Positions 1 to 6,931 are shown, counted from the stretch's first letter. The stretch is DNA of 15,812 nt from Williamwhitmania sp035530955 (GCA_035530955.1 DATKTT010000294.1:1-15812); one strand, 5' to 3'. Translations and numbers: made by a program. The notes: generated from the sequence alone by a model not told the origin.

Positions 1-1022
1 CCCGCAGAATTGCTGTGCTGAACTGCATTGCGAAGGATGTTTCCTACCATGATTGACGCCAGCTCTGCATTGCCAATCCATGTTGGTCTCGAAGCAATAT
101 TGTAATTTACTTTCAACTGCTTTACCTCCATAAAATCGGATAGCTGTTCCAGTAACTCCTGAATCAGTGTCAATACATCAACCTCCTCCTCCATCTTAAA
201 TTGCCTATTCTCAATCTTCACAAGCAGCAGCAACGTTGAGTTCAGCCGTGATAGCCGTAACGCATGCTGGTAGGCACTGTGTACCTGGTCAACCTTCTCG
301 TGCGGCAGCGACGAATCCTGCATTAGCGTTTCAAGCTTGGTAATGATAAGGGTGAGCGGAGTTTGTATTTCGTGTGAGGCATTTTCGGTGAATGACTTCA
401 ATGCCTTGTAGTCGCTTTGAACCTTGGTGGTGAGGTGCTCCAGAGCAGCGTTCATCTCCTGAAATTCAACTATGCTGGTTGTTGGCAAGTTGAGTATACC
501 GCCATCGGCCACATTGAATTGCTGGAGCCGATGTAGAGTAGCGTAAAAAGGATGCCAAATTCGCTTACTAAGAAAAAGTCCTATCAAATAAAAACCAAGC
601 AGAAGCAAGGCATAAACTACCCCAATGGCAGTACCAATGGCAACCAGCAAATCCTGCTGCTCCAGCAACGATGTTCGCACTGTAATTTGGTAGTAGCTAT
701 CGCCAACTTTTGCAACGGATATTAGCTGTCGGTATGGCTCACTATCTCCCTCAACGGTATCTGAAATCTCTATGGTAGCAATAGATGGCGCGGCAATCAT
801 GGTGCTATCAATTCTGTTGACTACCATCATTGGAGGAATCGAAAACGGTGGCTTACCCTGCTTTATGTAGCTTACTAAATCGTCGTGCTGAGCCTTTAGC
901 GCCTCATCGGTCTCCTGTTGCTGAATTCGGAGTATAGCAAAAAACAATCCAGCACCTGCCAAGGCCAGTAGCACAGCTGTCATCACAAGTTGATAAGCCG
1001 AAGTAACTCTTATTAACTTCAT
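1..1022 (-). CDS. Sensor histidine kinase of a two-component system, C-terminus cut by the window edge
   Basis: The inner-membrane sensor kinase autophosphorylates on histidine and passes the phosphate to the adjacent response regulator. The 340 visible residues show a first membrane helix (about 8-31), a periplasmic segment of about 95 residues with no domain I recognise, a second helix (about 127-151), a HAMP-like linker, and the dimerisation/phosphotransfer helix with H-box SHEIQTPLT, phospho-acceptor His217. The ATPase domain begins and its N-box NILRNAVQHS (Asn332) is visible, but the G-boxes lie beyond position 1. I chose the ATG at 1020-1022 because it overlaps the regulator stop in an ATGA arrangement (1019-1022), typical of translational coupling. 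The signal sensed is unknown. Identification as a HisKA-type kinase is secure. Confidence 0.93.
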   Translation of the reverse strand, partial: MKLIRVTSAYQLVMTAVLLALAGAGLFFAILRIQQQETDEALKAQHDDLVSYIKQGKPPFSIPPMMVVNRIDSTMIAAPSIATIEISDTVEGDSEPYRQLISVAKVGDSYYQITVRTSLLEQQDLLVAIGTAIGVVYALLLLGFYLIGLFLSKRIWHPFYATLHRLQQFNVADGGILNLPTTSIVEFQEMNAALEHLTTKVQSDYKALKSFTENASHEIQTPLTLIITKLETLMQDSSLPHEKVDQVHSAYQHALRLSRLNSTLLLLVKIENRQFKMEEEVDVLTLIQELLEQLSDFMEVKQLKVNYNIASRPTWIGNAELASIMVGNILRNAVQHSNSA

Positions 1023-1696
1023 TCGTCGCTCCATTTATAACCAAACCCATACACCGTCTTGATGTAATCCTTTGCCCCCTTTTCCATCAACTTTCGGCGT
1101 AAGTTTTTAATGTGAGTATATATAAAATCGAAGCTATCCACCATCTCAATATGGTCGCCCCAAATATGCTCTGCTATAGACTCCTTGCTCAGCGTGGCAT
1201 TTTTGTTCACCACCAAGTAAACCAACAAGTCGTATTCCCTTTTGGTAAGCACAATGGGGGTTTCTTGAACCGTGACAAGCCTATCCTTTGTCTCGATGGA
1301 AATTTCGTTAAAGTTTAACTTGTCACTTCCTTCAAAGAATCTACGTCGTAAAAGGGCATTGATGCGGGAGTTGAGCTCGGCAAGGTGAAATGGTTTGGTA
1401 AGGTAATCATCGGCACCTAGGTCTAGACCGGAAATCTTGTCGTCCAGCGCCTCCCTGGCAGAAATAATTAGGACTCCCGTATGTGGATGAAGTTTTTTGA
1501 TAAGAGGTAGCAGGGAAAGGCCACTTCCCCCGGGCAAATTTATATCCAGCAGCACCACGTCGTAGGCAAACCCAACAAGTTTTTGCTCTCCCTCGACCAG
1601 ATTTGCGGCAACCTCACAAACAAAGCCGTTCTTTGTCAGATAGTGCAAAATATCCTCGGCCAGAGATTGCTCATCCTCAACAACTAGAATTTTCAT
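1019..1696 (-). CDS. OmpR/PhoB-family response regulator
   Basis: This DNA-binding regulator is activated by the kinase encoded immediately downstream. The 225-residue protein has a receiver domain (1 to about 120) with the acidic pair Glu7/Asp8, phospho-acceptor Asp51 in LLDINLPGGSG, and conserved Lys101 in LTKPF. A winged-helix Trans_Reg_C domain follows (about 130-222), with the family pattern TKREYDLL, HIKNLRRKL and VYGFGYKW. Length is normal for the family. The gene is first in the regulator-kinase pair and overlaps the kinase by 4 nt. A TATATTTG element lies only 4 nt upstream of the ATG, and a 6-bp inverted repeat lies just beyond it, so a leaderless, possibly autoregulated transcript is conceivable. 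The target genes cannot be read from sequence; PAP2 and creD are nearby candidates. Confidence 0.95.
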   Translation of the reverse strand: MKILVVEDEQSLAEDILHYLTKNGFVCEVAANLVEGEQKLVGFAYDVVLLDINLPGGSGLSLLPLIKKLHPHTGVLIISAREALDDKISGLDLGADDYLTKPFHLAELNSRINALLRRRFFEGSDKLNFNEISIETKDRLVTVQETPIVLTKREYDLLVYLVVNKNATLSKESIAEHIWGDHIEMVDSFDFIYTHIKNLRRKLMEKGAKDYIKTVYGFGYKWSDE

Positions 1697-1700
1697 ACTT

Positions 1701-1708
1701 CAAATATA
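1701..1708 (-). promoter_or_regulatory. Candidate -7 element TATATTTG of the response-regulator gene
   Basis: TATATTTG on the minus strand matches the Bacteroidota consensus TAnnTTTG. Its last base is only 4 nt from the ATG at 1696, so transcription would begin at or within the start codon (a leaderless mRNA), or the match is coincidental. No clear TTG/TTTG -33 element lies about 19 nt upstream. Confidence 0.3.
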
Positions 1709-1710
1709 CC

Positions 1711-1726
1711 TCTTCAATTCTGAAGA
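1711..1726. repeat. 6-bp inverted repeat TCTTCA-N4-TGAAGA upstream of the response regulator
   Basis: The perfect arms TCTTCA (1711-1716) and TGAAGA (1721-1726) are separated by ATTC. The dyad lies directly upstream of the candidate -7 element, a position suitable for an autoregulatory operator. A dyad this short can occur by chance. Confidence 0.3.
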
Positions 1727-1795
1727 AAATTAGAAGTTGGAGATTCGGAACATCACATTAAAGTCATTTACGCTCATATATAGCCAGCAAACCCT

Positions 1796-1803
1796 TATCT
1801 TTG
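1796..1803 (+). promoter_or_regulatory. Candidate -7 element TATCTTTG of the DUF1456 gene
   Basis: TATCTTTG matches TAnnTTTG exactly and lies 55 nt upstream of the ATG at 1859, predicting transcription from about 1810 and a leader of about 50 nt. I see no good -33 TTG at the expected spacing. Confidence 0.45.
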
Positions 1804-1858
1804 AACAATAAATGGCAGATACCACATCTTCCATGTTTTCAACCATAAAGTTAAGATT

Positions 1859-2110
1859 ATGTCGAACAACGAAATACTCAAAAAGCTGCGGGTTGCGCTA
1901 CACCTTCGCGACGACCAAATAGTTGAAATTATGAAGCTGGTGGACTTCAACATTACAAAAACTGAATTGGGGGCATTTTTTCGGGCGGAGGACCATCCAA
2001 ACTACAAAACTTGTGGTGACCAAGTGCTGCGCAATTTTCTGAACGGGTTGATAATACACCTAAGAGGACCTTTAGCGCCAAAGAAGGAAGCATCAGACAA
2101 TCCGGAGTAA
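1859..2110 (+). CDS. DUF1456 (YehS-like) protein, single-repeat form
   Basis: This small cytosolic protein of unknown function belongs to the DUF1456 family. The 83 residues open with NNEILKKLRVALHL and contain a segment ending in ELGAFFRAEDHPNY, followed by CGDQVLRNFLNGL. From memory, these match the repeated unit of E. coli YehS, which has two such repeats in about 156 residues. This protein has only one and resembles the second YehS repeat (KLRIAFSL, RAPDHKNF, CGDQFLRYFL) more than the first. The tail after residue 70 is charged and Pro-rich and looks disordered. It is the only long plus-strand gene in the window and lies between two minus-strand units. No Shine-Dalgarno sequence is seen. 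Family assignment is good; biochemical role is unknown. Confidence 0.85.
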   Translation: MSNNEILKKLRVALHLRDDQIVEIMKLVDFNITKTELGAFFRAEDHPNYKTCGDQVLRNFLNGLIIHLRGPLAPKKEASDNPE

Positions 2111-2158
2111 GATTCGACTTCCCGCTTTGAAAGAATAGTAGAAAAGGAAATTTCAGAA

Positions 2159-2185
2159 TAGCTGACTCACTCATCAGCTAGTGAG
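2159..2185. terminator. Two overlapping, mutually exclusive hairpins between convergent genes
   Basis: TAGCTGA (2159-2165) pairs with TCAGCTA (2174-2180). CTCACT (2166-2171) pairs with AGTGAG (2180-2185). Each arm pair is perfect with an 8-nt loop, and the two cannot fully form together. The plus strand continues CAAGTTTT, so the second hairpin could be a weak terminator for the DUF1456 gene. The PAP2 stop lies 26 nt further on. Confidence 0.4.
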
Positions 2186-2210
2186 CAAGTTTTAGCCTAT
2201 CAAATTTTGG

Positions 2211-2834
2211 CTAATAAAATGCCACAACCGGCTCAGCCTTCCTCTTTTTTCGGTGGTTGAGCCACTGCTGCCCCTTGTAGCAGAGGTACGACGATGCAGC
2301 ACCGATTATCGCCCCTGCGAGGACATCGCTAGGATAATGCACACCCAAATGCATGCGCGAGTAACCAACCGTTGAAGCCCAGGCAAAGGAGGGCACAATT
2401 ACATACCACTTAGGATAGGCTAAACTGAGCGAGGTGGCGGTTGCAAAGGCTGACGAGGTGTGCCCCGAGGGAAATGAGTAGCTGCCCCCAGCCGAAAGCT
2501 TTTCAATATCGGGATAGGTGGTAAATGGTCTTGGTCGTTTTACTGAATATTTCAAAACCGTTGTCATGGCGCTGGAAAGCAGAAAAGCCGAGGCTATGGT
2601 AATTCCATCCGACTTAATCTGCGGGTCGCCCTTAATTAAACCAACACCCAAAATAATGGCCGGGGTAGCAATGCTCACTGCTGCCTCGCTATTCGACATG
2701 AACTGCATGGTTTTATCCCAGTGCTTATTTCTATCCAGATTTATGGTTCTGAGTATCCTAATGTCGAGATTTTGACCGCTGATAACACCAGCTAAAATTA
2801 GGAAAACGAAGGTGAAGGAGAAAAATCGTGTCAT
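2211..2834 (-). CDS. PAP2-family (type 2 phosphatidic acid phosphatase) membrane or exported phosphatase
   Basis: The enzyme removes phosphate from lipid or isoprenoid phosphates at the outer face of the inner membrane; lipid A, phosphatidylglycerol phosphate or undecaprenyl pyrophosphate are the usual substrates. From the chosen start it has 207 residues: a hydrophobic N-terminus resembling a signal peptide (MTRFFSFTFVFLILAGVISG), then the three family motifs. C1 is KYSVKRPRP (K95, R102-P103), C2 is PSGH (122-125), and C3 is SRMHLGVHYPSD (R160, H166, D170). All catalytic residues are present. The frame stays open to 2975 but begins with TTG there, and that extension would overlap the terminator hairpin at 2913-2968, so I prefer the ATG at 2834; an ATG at 2897 is possible. 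The substrate cannot be decided. No promoter was recognised. Confidence 0.9.
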   Translation of the reverse strand: MTRFFSFTFVFLILAGVISGQNLDIRILRTINLDRNKHWDKTMQFMSNSEAAVSIATPAIILGVGLIKGDPQIKSDGITIASAFLLSSAMTTVLKYSVKRPRPFTTYPDIEKLSAGGSYSFPSGHTSSAFATATSLSLAYPKWYVIVPSFAWASTVGYSRMHLGVHYPSDVLAGAIIGAASSYLCYKGQQWLNHRKKRKAEPVVAFY

Positions 2835-2902
2835 ATTTTTTGAAATATATGGATGCAATAATAACAAAATATTCTGAGGCAATTCTGTGTTTTGCATCTT
2901 GC

Positions 2903-2968
2903 AAAAAAAATAGCCACAAACTACTCCAGCCAATGGAATTAAAACCATCGATTGGAGCAGCCTGTGGC
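2903..2968 (-). terminator. Very long intrinsic-terminator-like hairpin after creD
   Basis: On the minus strand, arms 2968-2945 and 2936-2913 (24 nt each) fold around an 8-nt loop (2944-2937). I count 18 Watson-Crick pairs, 5 G-U pairs and one A-C mismatch. The stem is followed by UA and then eight U (2910-2903). It starts 26 nt after the creD stop codon. The layout is that of a rho-independent terminator for creD, but the stem is much longer than usual. It separates creD from the PAP2 gene transcriptionally. Confidence 0.75.
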
Positions 2969-2994
2969 CAACCAACTAATAATTTGAATTGAGA

Positions 2995-4320
2995 TTAACT
3001 CTTTTCGTCGGAATCTCCATTTAGTGGCGAGTACCAATCAATCTTTCTCGATATGCGCATCACCGCTGCCAATGCTACAAACAGGCCAATGCTACCCATA
3101 ATGAGGGCGTAATCCTCCAGCTGCAGAATGGTGAACAGGAACAGGTAGAGCACAACCAGAATGCCAATCAGCATTATCGACTGCTTTTTATTCTTGAAAA
3201 TGGCCACCGCATAGGATCCAATGAGCGAGATGGTGGCTATGGCTGCCAATATATAAGCAATGGCAAAGCCCAGCTGCTCGCTCAGGGAGATAAGCAGCGT
3301 GTAGAACACGCATAGCGCAAGGCCAACCAATATATACTGCACCGGGTGAATCTTCCGGCGATTAAGTATTTCGGAGAACAAGAATACCATAAAGGTGAGG
3401 GCAATGAACATCAGCGCATACTTAGCCGCCCGCTCCGATTTTTGGTAATGGTCAACAGGGAAGAGCAGCTTAACTCCAAAGGCTGACTCGTTAACATCGT
3501 AGGTGCTTCCAATCCACGTCTGAGGGAAATTCCGGTTCAGACTCAAAACCGTCCAGTCGGCGGTAAATCCCTTTGGTCCAACGTTTCGGTTGTCGGGCAG
3601 GAAGGCGCCATCGAAGCTGGGTGTTGGCCAGGTTGACTGAATGGCAATTTTGGAAACTTTACCCACAGGAACAAAGCTGAGGGCACTGCTTCCCTTTAAT
3701 TTCAGGATAATGCTGTAAGGATAAACGCTAGCGGTATCGAATTTCACACGGGCAGAAACGCCCTGCTTTATAATATCTTGGTTGTCGAGACCTGGGGTTA
3801 CCTCATAATCAACACCATTGAAGGTTATTTTTAGGTCGTTTTTTATGCCTCGCATATCGGGAATCCCAAGCGAAACAAAAGCTTCGTCCCATAAAATATC
3901 GTCCGGGCTAATCTTCCATTCGCTAAAGTCTGGATGACGGAAATTTCCAGAAAACTGGAGGTCGGCAGTGTAAACAATCACCTTATAAATGCCACGGTAG
4001 CGAATTTCGGGCTCCATCTTGCCCGTAATATTAAGCTGATCGGGCAGAAAATGAGCATAATCACGCATTACAACCTGCTTGCCATCAACAATACTTCTTC
4101 GCATATAGGGCACCGAAATAATAGGTCCGGCAATGGTTTGCTCGTTGCCCCACTTACTGCTTATTTCCCTAACCACCTCCTCGCTATTGGCTTGTCGCTC
4201 GAGAATTAGGCTGCGAATCATGGCAGCCGGAATTAGCAGGAAGAGGGCCAGCATGCCCACCACAAAAATTTTTACAGATACCGATTGCGATACCCATTTG
4301 CGTAAATCGTTTGTTGCCAT
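2995..4320 (-). CDS. creD: CreD-family inner-membrane protein
   Basis: CreD is an inner-membrane protein of poorly known biochemical function. In Gammaproteobacteria it belongs to the CreBC regulon and is linked to envelope integrity and beta-lactam response. The 441-residue product has one N-terminal membrane helix (about 17-38), then the family hallmark with W..EQTIAGPIISVPY (about 57-72), a large extracytoplasmic beta-rich region (about 75-295), and a C-terminal bundle of about five helices (300-422) with the typical VQYILVGLALCVFYTLL segment. Length agrees with E. coli CreD (about 450). The frame extends to a TTG at 4344; I chose the ATG at 4320. The gene is followed by its own hairpin terminator. 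A perfect 8-bp inverted repeat lies 66 bp upstream of the start. A two-component system sits 1.3 kb downstream, but any Cre-like link is only inferred. Confidence 0.9.
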   Translation of the reverse strand: MATNDLRKWVSQSVSVKIFVVGMLALFLLIPAAMIRSLILERQANSEEVVREISSKWGNEQTIAGPIISVPYMRRSIVDGKQVVMRDYAHFLPDQLNITGKMEPEIRYRGIYKVIVYTADLQFSGNFRHPDFSEWKISPDDILWDEAFVSLGIPDMRGIKNDLKITFNGVDYEVTPGLDNQDIIKQGVSARVKFDTASVYPYSIILKLKGSSALSFVPVGKVSKIAIQSTWPTPSFDGAFLPDNRNVGPKGFTADWTVLSLNRNFPQTWIGSTYDVNESAFGVKLLFPVDHYQKSERAAKYALMFIALTFMVFLFSEILNRRKIHPVQYILVGLALCVFYTLLISLSEQLGFAIAYILAAIATISLIGSYAVAIFKNKKQSIMLIGILVVLYLFLFTILQLEDYALIMGSIGLFVALAAVMRISRKIDWYSPLNGDSDEKS

Positions 4321-4386
4321 AGTTAACTGGATTTTAGATAACAATTAAACGAATTTTCAACAAAAAAAGTATGCCTTTCAATTAAA

Positions 4387-4410
4387 AATCCAATGTGTCG
4401 TGATTGGATT
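4387..4410. repeat. Perfect 8-bp inverted repeat upstream of creD, candidate operator
   Basis: AATCCAAT (4387-4394) and ATTGGATT (4403-4410) are perfect inverted arms separated by 8 nt. The dyad lies 66 bp upstream of the creD ATG, between the cheW terminator and creD. It could bind a dimeric regulator. Alternatively it is an AT-rich hairpin followed on the minus strand by a short T run, acting as a back-up terminator for the mcp-cheW transcript. No clear TAnnTTTG element was found in this gap. Confidence 0.45.
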
Positions 4411-4454
4411 ACGCTATTTGAAATAATCCTTTAGTAACTGCTAATACAGAAGAT

Positions 4455-4500
4455 AAAAAAGCCTGCCTCCACACGTTAATTAATAGACGCAGAGGCAGGC
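4455..4500 (-). terminator. Rho-independent terminator of the mcp-cheW operon
   Basis: On the minus strand GCCTGCCTC (4500-4492) pairs perfectly with GAGGCAGGC (4469-4461) and is followed at once by six T (4460-4455). It begins 21 nt after the cheW stop codon. The 22-nt loop can shorten slightly by weak G-U pairing. Confidence 0.85.
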
Positions 4501-4520
4501 AAGCGTGTTAAAAAACGACC

Positions 4521-5033
4521 CTATACTTCCTCAACCAAAACTTCTTCCTCCAACCCAGAGGCCGATTGCTTTAGCGCTACCACCTCCATCGATGAAAACA
4601 CCCTATCCATATCGAGCAGCATTACAAAAGACTCTCCGCTCTGGACAATGCCCTCAATAAACTCGGCCCGATACCGTTCCCCAATACTTGGAGCATCCAG
4701 CACCTTGTCCTGCTCAACTTCGAGCACAGCCTGTACCGAGTCCACCAATACGCCCACCTCTACGTGGCTTCCATCCATTTCTATCTCCATAACCACGATG
4801 CATGTATTAGATGCATAAACCGTGGGCGACATCCCAAACTTCATTCGGATATCGATTACCGGTAGGGCTTTTCCCCGCAGGTTTATGATACCCTTCATGA
4901 ACGGGGGCGCCTGTGGCACCTCCGTTATCTTGGAGAGCTCCAATATGCTGAGGACCTTCCCCGCATTGGCAGCAAACTCCTCCTCCCCTAACCTGAAGGA
5001 GAGGTATGAATCGATGTGTAACGCCTTGTTCAT
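4521..5033 (-). CDS. cheW: Chemotaxis coupling protein CheW
   Basis: CheW is a cytosolic adaptor that links methyl-accepting chemotaxis proteins to the kinase CheA in receptor arrays. The 170 residues carry one CheW (SH3-like) domain from about 8 to 152, with the family pattern PPFMKGIINLRGKALPVIDI (43-62) followed by VGVLVDSVQAVLEV and FIEGIVQSGESFVMLLDMDRV. The last 20 residues form an acidic tail (EEEVLVEEV). The ATG at 5033 is supported by AGGAGG 8 nt upstream, unusually strong for this phylum. The gene is second in an operon, 48 nt after mcp, and ends just before a strong terminator. No CheA, CheY, CheB or CheR is present here, so these must be encoded elsewhere. Confidence 0.95.
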   Translation of the reverse strand: MNKALHIDSYLSFRLGEEEFAANAGKVLSILELSKITEVPQAPPFMKGIINLRGKALPVIDIRMKFGMSPTVYASNTCIVVMEIEMDGSHVEVGVLVDSVQAVLEVEQDKVLDAPSIGERYRAEFIEGIVQSGESFVMLLDMDRVFSSMEVVALKQSASGLEEEVLVEEV

Positions 5034-5041
5034 ATAAAAAG

Positions 5042-5047
5042 CCTCCT
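5042..5047 (-). promoter_or_regulatory. Strong Shine-Dalgarno sequence of cheW
   Basis: AGGAGG on the minus strand lies 8 nt before the cheW ATG. The other genes in this window lack such a site, so it stands out and fixes the cheW start. Confidence 0.75.
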
Positions 5048-5081
5048 ATTTATTAATGCAACAACATAAATAGCGGACACC

Positions 5082-6767
5082 CTAGAATTTCTCATACGCT
5101 GAATCGCCGTTGGAATCTGCCAAATTATACTCTCTACCCATGCTACTTTTACCCGCAGTAGGCTTGGGGGCATCCTCTCTATGCAGATGAGCTACCGCCG
5201 TTTTTATTGCACGTTGTTGTGGTTTACTACCTCCTCTATTTTTTGCCTTTTGCCCCTCTTCAACCCTGAAGTAGGAAACCACATCCCGAAGTTGCTCTGC
5301 CTGGCTGGCAAGCTCTTCCGATGCTGTAGCCATCTCCTCTGAGGCTGCTGCATTTTGCTGGGTAACTTGGTTCAGCTGCTGGAGGGCGCTATTCACCTGT
5401 TCGGCTCCACTGGTTTGCTCAACGCTTGCCGCAGCAATCTCTTGCACCAACTTAGCTGCTCGCTCAATTTCTGGAACAACCTGCGTGAGCATCTTCCCCG
5501 CGTCATCCGAAAGTAGAACACCCTTTTTTGAAATGCGCTCAATTTCCTCAGCAGCCACCTTGCTCCGCTCTGCCAACTTTCTTACCTCGGCGGCCACAAC
5601 GGCAAATCCACGCCCCTGCTCACCTGCACGTGCAGCTTCCACGGCAGCATTAAGAGCTAAAATATTGGTTTGAAAAGCAATATCTGAGATTATGCTCACC
5701 TTATCGGCTATCTCCCGCATGGCGGTAATACTCATCTGAGCGGCATCATTGCTCTTTTGGATACGCTCGGCACCAGTAATTGAAATCTTTTCTGCCGCTT
5801 GCGCATTATCGGTATTTTGTTCAATGTTTGCAGCCATCTCCTCCATCGACGCGGACACCTCCTCAGCAGATGATGCCTGCTCAGATGCCCCCTGAGACAT
5901 CTCCTGCGAGGTATTGCTCATCTGTAAACTAGCCGAGAGAATATTCTCGGAGCCCGAAGCAATGTTCGTTACAACCTCTCTCAACTTCTCTACCATCAGC
6001 TGCATCGCCCGCGACAACGCACCAATTTCATCCTTGCGCTGCATGTACTCGCTAGCAAAGTCCAGGGTAAGGTTACCTTGGCTAATTACCTCCGCGTGAG
6101 CAACCCCTTTACCAATACCAGTGGTTATGGAACGGGTTACCACGAGCCCTAAGATTATTGCCAAAACAACGGCAATAACAATAATTCCAACCATTAAGGA
6201 GGAGGAGGAATTTGCGGCGTCTTCGTTGCTCTTGGCCGTATTCTGTGCAATGCTGAACTTAGAGGCAACAACCTCGTCCATGGCCTTCTGAAAATTTGCA
6301 TTGGCTACCTGCATCTCTCCTTTCATCAACCCTACGGCTTGGTCTACCTCCCCGGCTTTAATGTGCTGTTCCATTGATGGAAGAAAAGATAGATACTTGT
6401 CCATATAGTTGGTTACTTCCCGATAAGCCTTTTTTCCTTCATCTGTCAAGAGGGAGGCCTCAAGCAATTTACCAGATTCGTCAAACTGCTTCTTTAGATC
6501 AAAAATCCTATCATAAAAAACCTGACCCGCAGCCATATCCTTTGCAAAGATGAAATCGCGCACATTAACACGGATGCGCTGAAATGCGACATTCATTGTT
6601 GAGACCTCTCCTATTGGTAAGGTTACCTTTTTGTATAAAGTGTCGTCATCCGTCTGAATTTTGTTAATATTCATAACGCCAAAAATACCCACAACCATGG
6701 TTAGAATGGCCATGAGAATGTAACTCGCTAAGAGTCTTGTTCCAATCTTAGTGTCAGAAATCTTCAT
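5082..6767 (-). CDS. Methyl-accepting chemotaxis protein
   Basis: This transmembrane chemoreceptor signals to CheA through CheW. The 561 residues comprise a first membrane helix (about 11-33), an alpha-helical periplasmic domain of the 4HB_MCP type (about 34-185), a second helix (191-211), a HAMP domain (about 210-262) and a long MCP signalling coiled coil (about 270-503). The hairpin tip is strongly conserved (IAFQTNILALNAAVEAARAG, then EQGRGFAVVAAEVRKLAERS). Glu/Gln-rich stretches such as SQGASEQASSAEE and QQNAAASEEMATASEEL are plausible methylation regions. After residue 505 there is a basic, probably disordered tail of about 55 residues without the NWETF-type CheR-binding pentapeptide. 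The ligand is unknown. The gene is first in an operon with cheW and has a recognisable promoter. Confidence 0.95.
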   Translation of the reverse strand: MKISDTKIGTRLLASYILMAILTMVVGIFGVMNINKIQTDDDTLYKKVTLPIGEVSTMNVAFQRIRVNVRDFIFAKDMAAGQVFYDRIFDLKKQFDESGKLLEASLLTDEGKKAYREVTNYMDKYLSFLPSMEQHIKAGEVDQAVGLMKGEMQVANANFQKAMDEVVASKFSIAQNTAKSNEDAANSSSSLMVGIIVIAVVLAIILGLVVTRSITTGIGKGVAHAEVISQGNLTLDFASEYMQRKDEIGALSRAMQLMVEKLREVVTNIASGSENILSASLQMSNTSQEMSQGASEQASSAEEVSASMEEMAANIEQNTDNAQAAEKISITGAERIQKSNDAAQMSITAMREIADKVSIISDIAFQTNILALNAAVEAARAGEQGRGFAVVAAEVRKLAERSKVAAEEIERISKKGVLLSDDAGKMLTQVVPEIERAAKLVQEIAAASVEQTSGAEQVNSALQQLNQVTQQNAAASEEMATASEELASQAEQLRDVVSYFRVEEGQKAKNRGGSKPQQRAIKTAVAHLHREDAPKPTAGKSSMGREYNLADSNGDSAYEKF

Positions 6768-6806
6768 TGTAGTTAACAGTTTAGGGTTTGCTAAAGAAAA
6801 GTTAAC

Positions 6807-6814
6807 AAAGCTAA
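6807..6814 (-). promoter_or_regulatory. Promoter -7 element TAGCTTTG of the mcp-cheW operon
   Basis: TAGCTTTG on the minus strand matches TAnnTTTG and lies 39 nt upstream of the mcp ATG. A TGTGG sequence ends 19 nt further upstream, a partial match to the -33 element. The predicted leader is about 30 nt. Confidence 0.5.
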
Positions 6815-6923
6815 CGAGTAAACCATTTTATACCACAGGAATTGGATTGATTTATGTTTATCAAAAAGCTGATATATGTCATTCACCACAATGACTTGTT
6901 GCGTCAAAAAACAAGGGTCTACA

Positions 6924-6931
6924 TATCTTTG
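6924..6931 (+). promoter_or_regulatory. Isolated plus-strand TATCTTTG, possible promoter of an unannotated RNA
   Basis: The sequence matches TAnnTTTG exactly and points away from mcp towards the end of the MFS gene. The only frame directly downstream is 14 codons. It could drive a small RNA, an RNA antisense to the MFS 3' end, or nothing. Confidence 0.2.

Noticed and set aside
2835..2975. N-terminal extension of the PAP2 gene from a TTG at 2975
   Set aside because: It would precede a good signal-peptide start at 2834 and would run through the creD terminator hairpin and its T tract, so the shorter protein is more credible.
4321..4344. N-terminal extension of creD from a TTG at 4344
   Set aside because: It adds eight residues with no family match, and an ATG is available at 4320.
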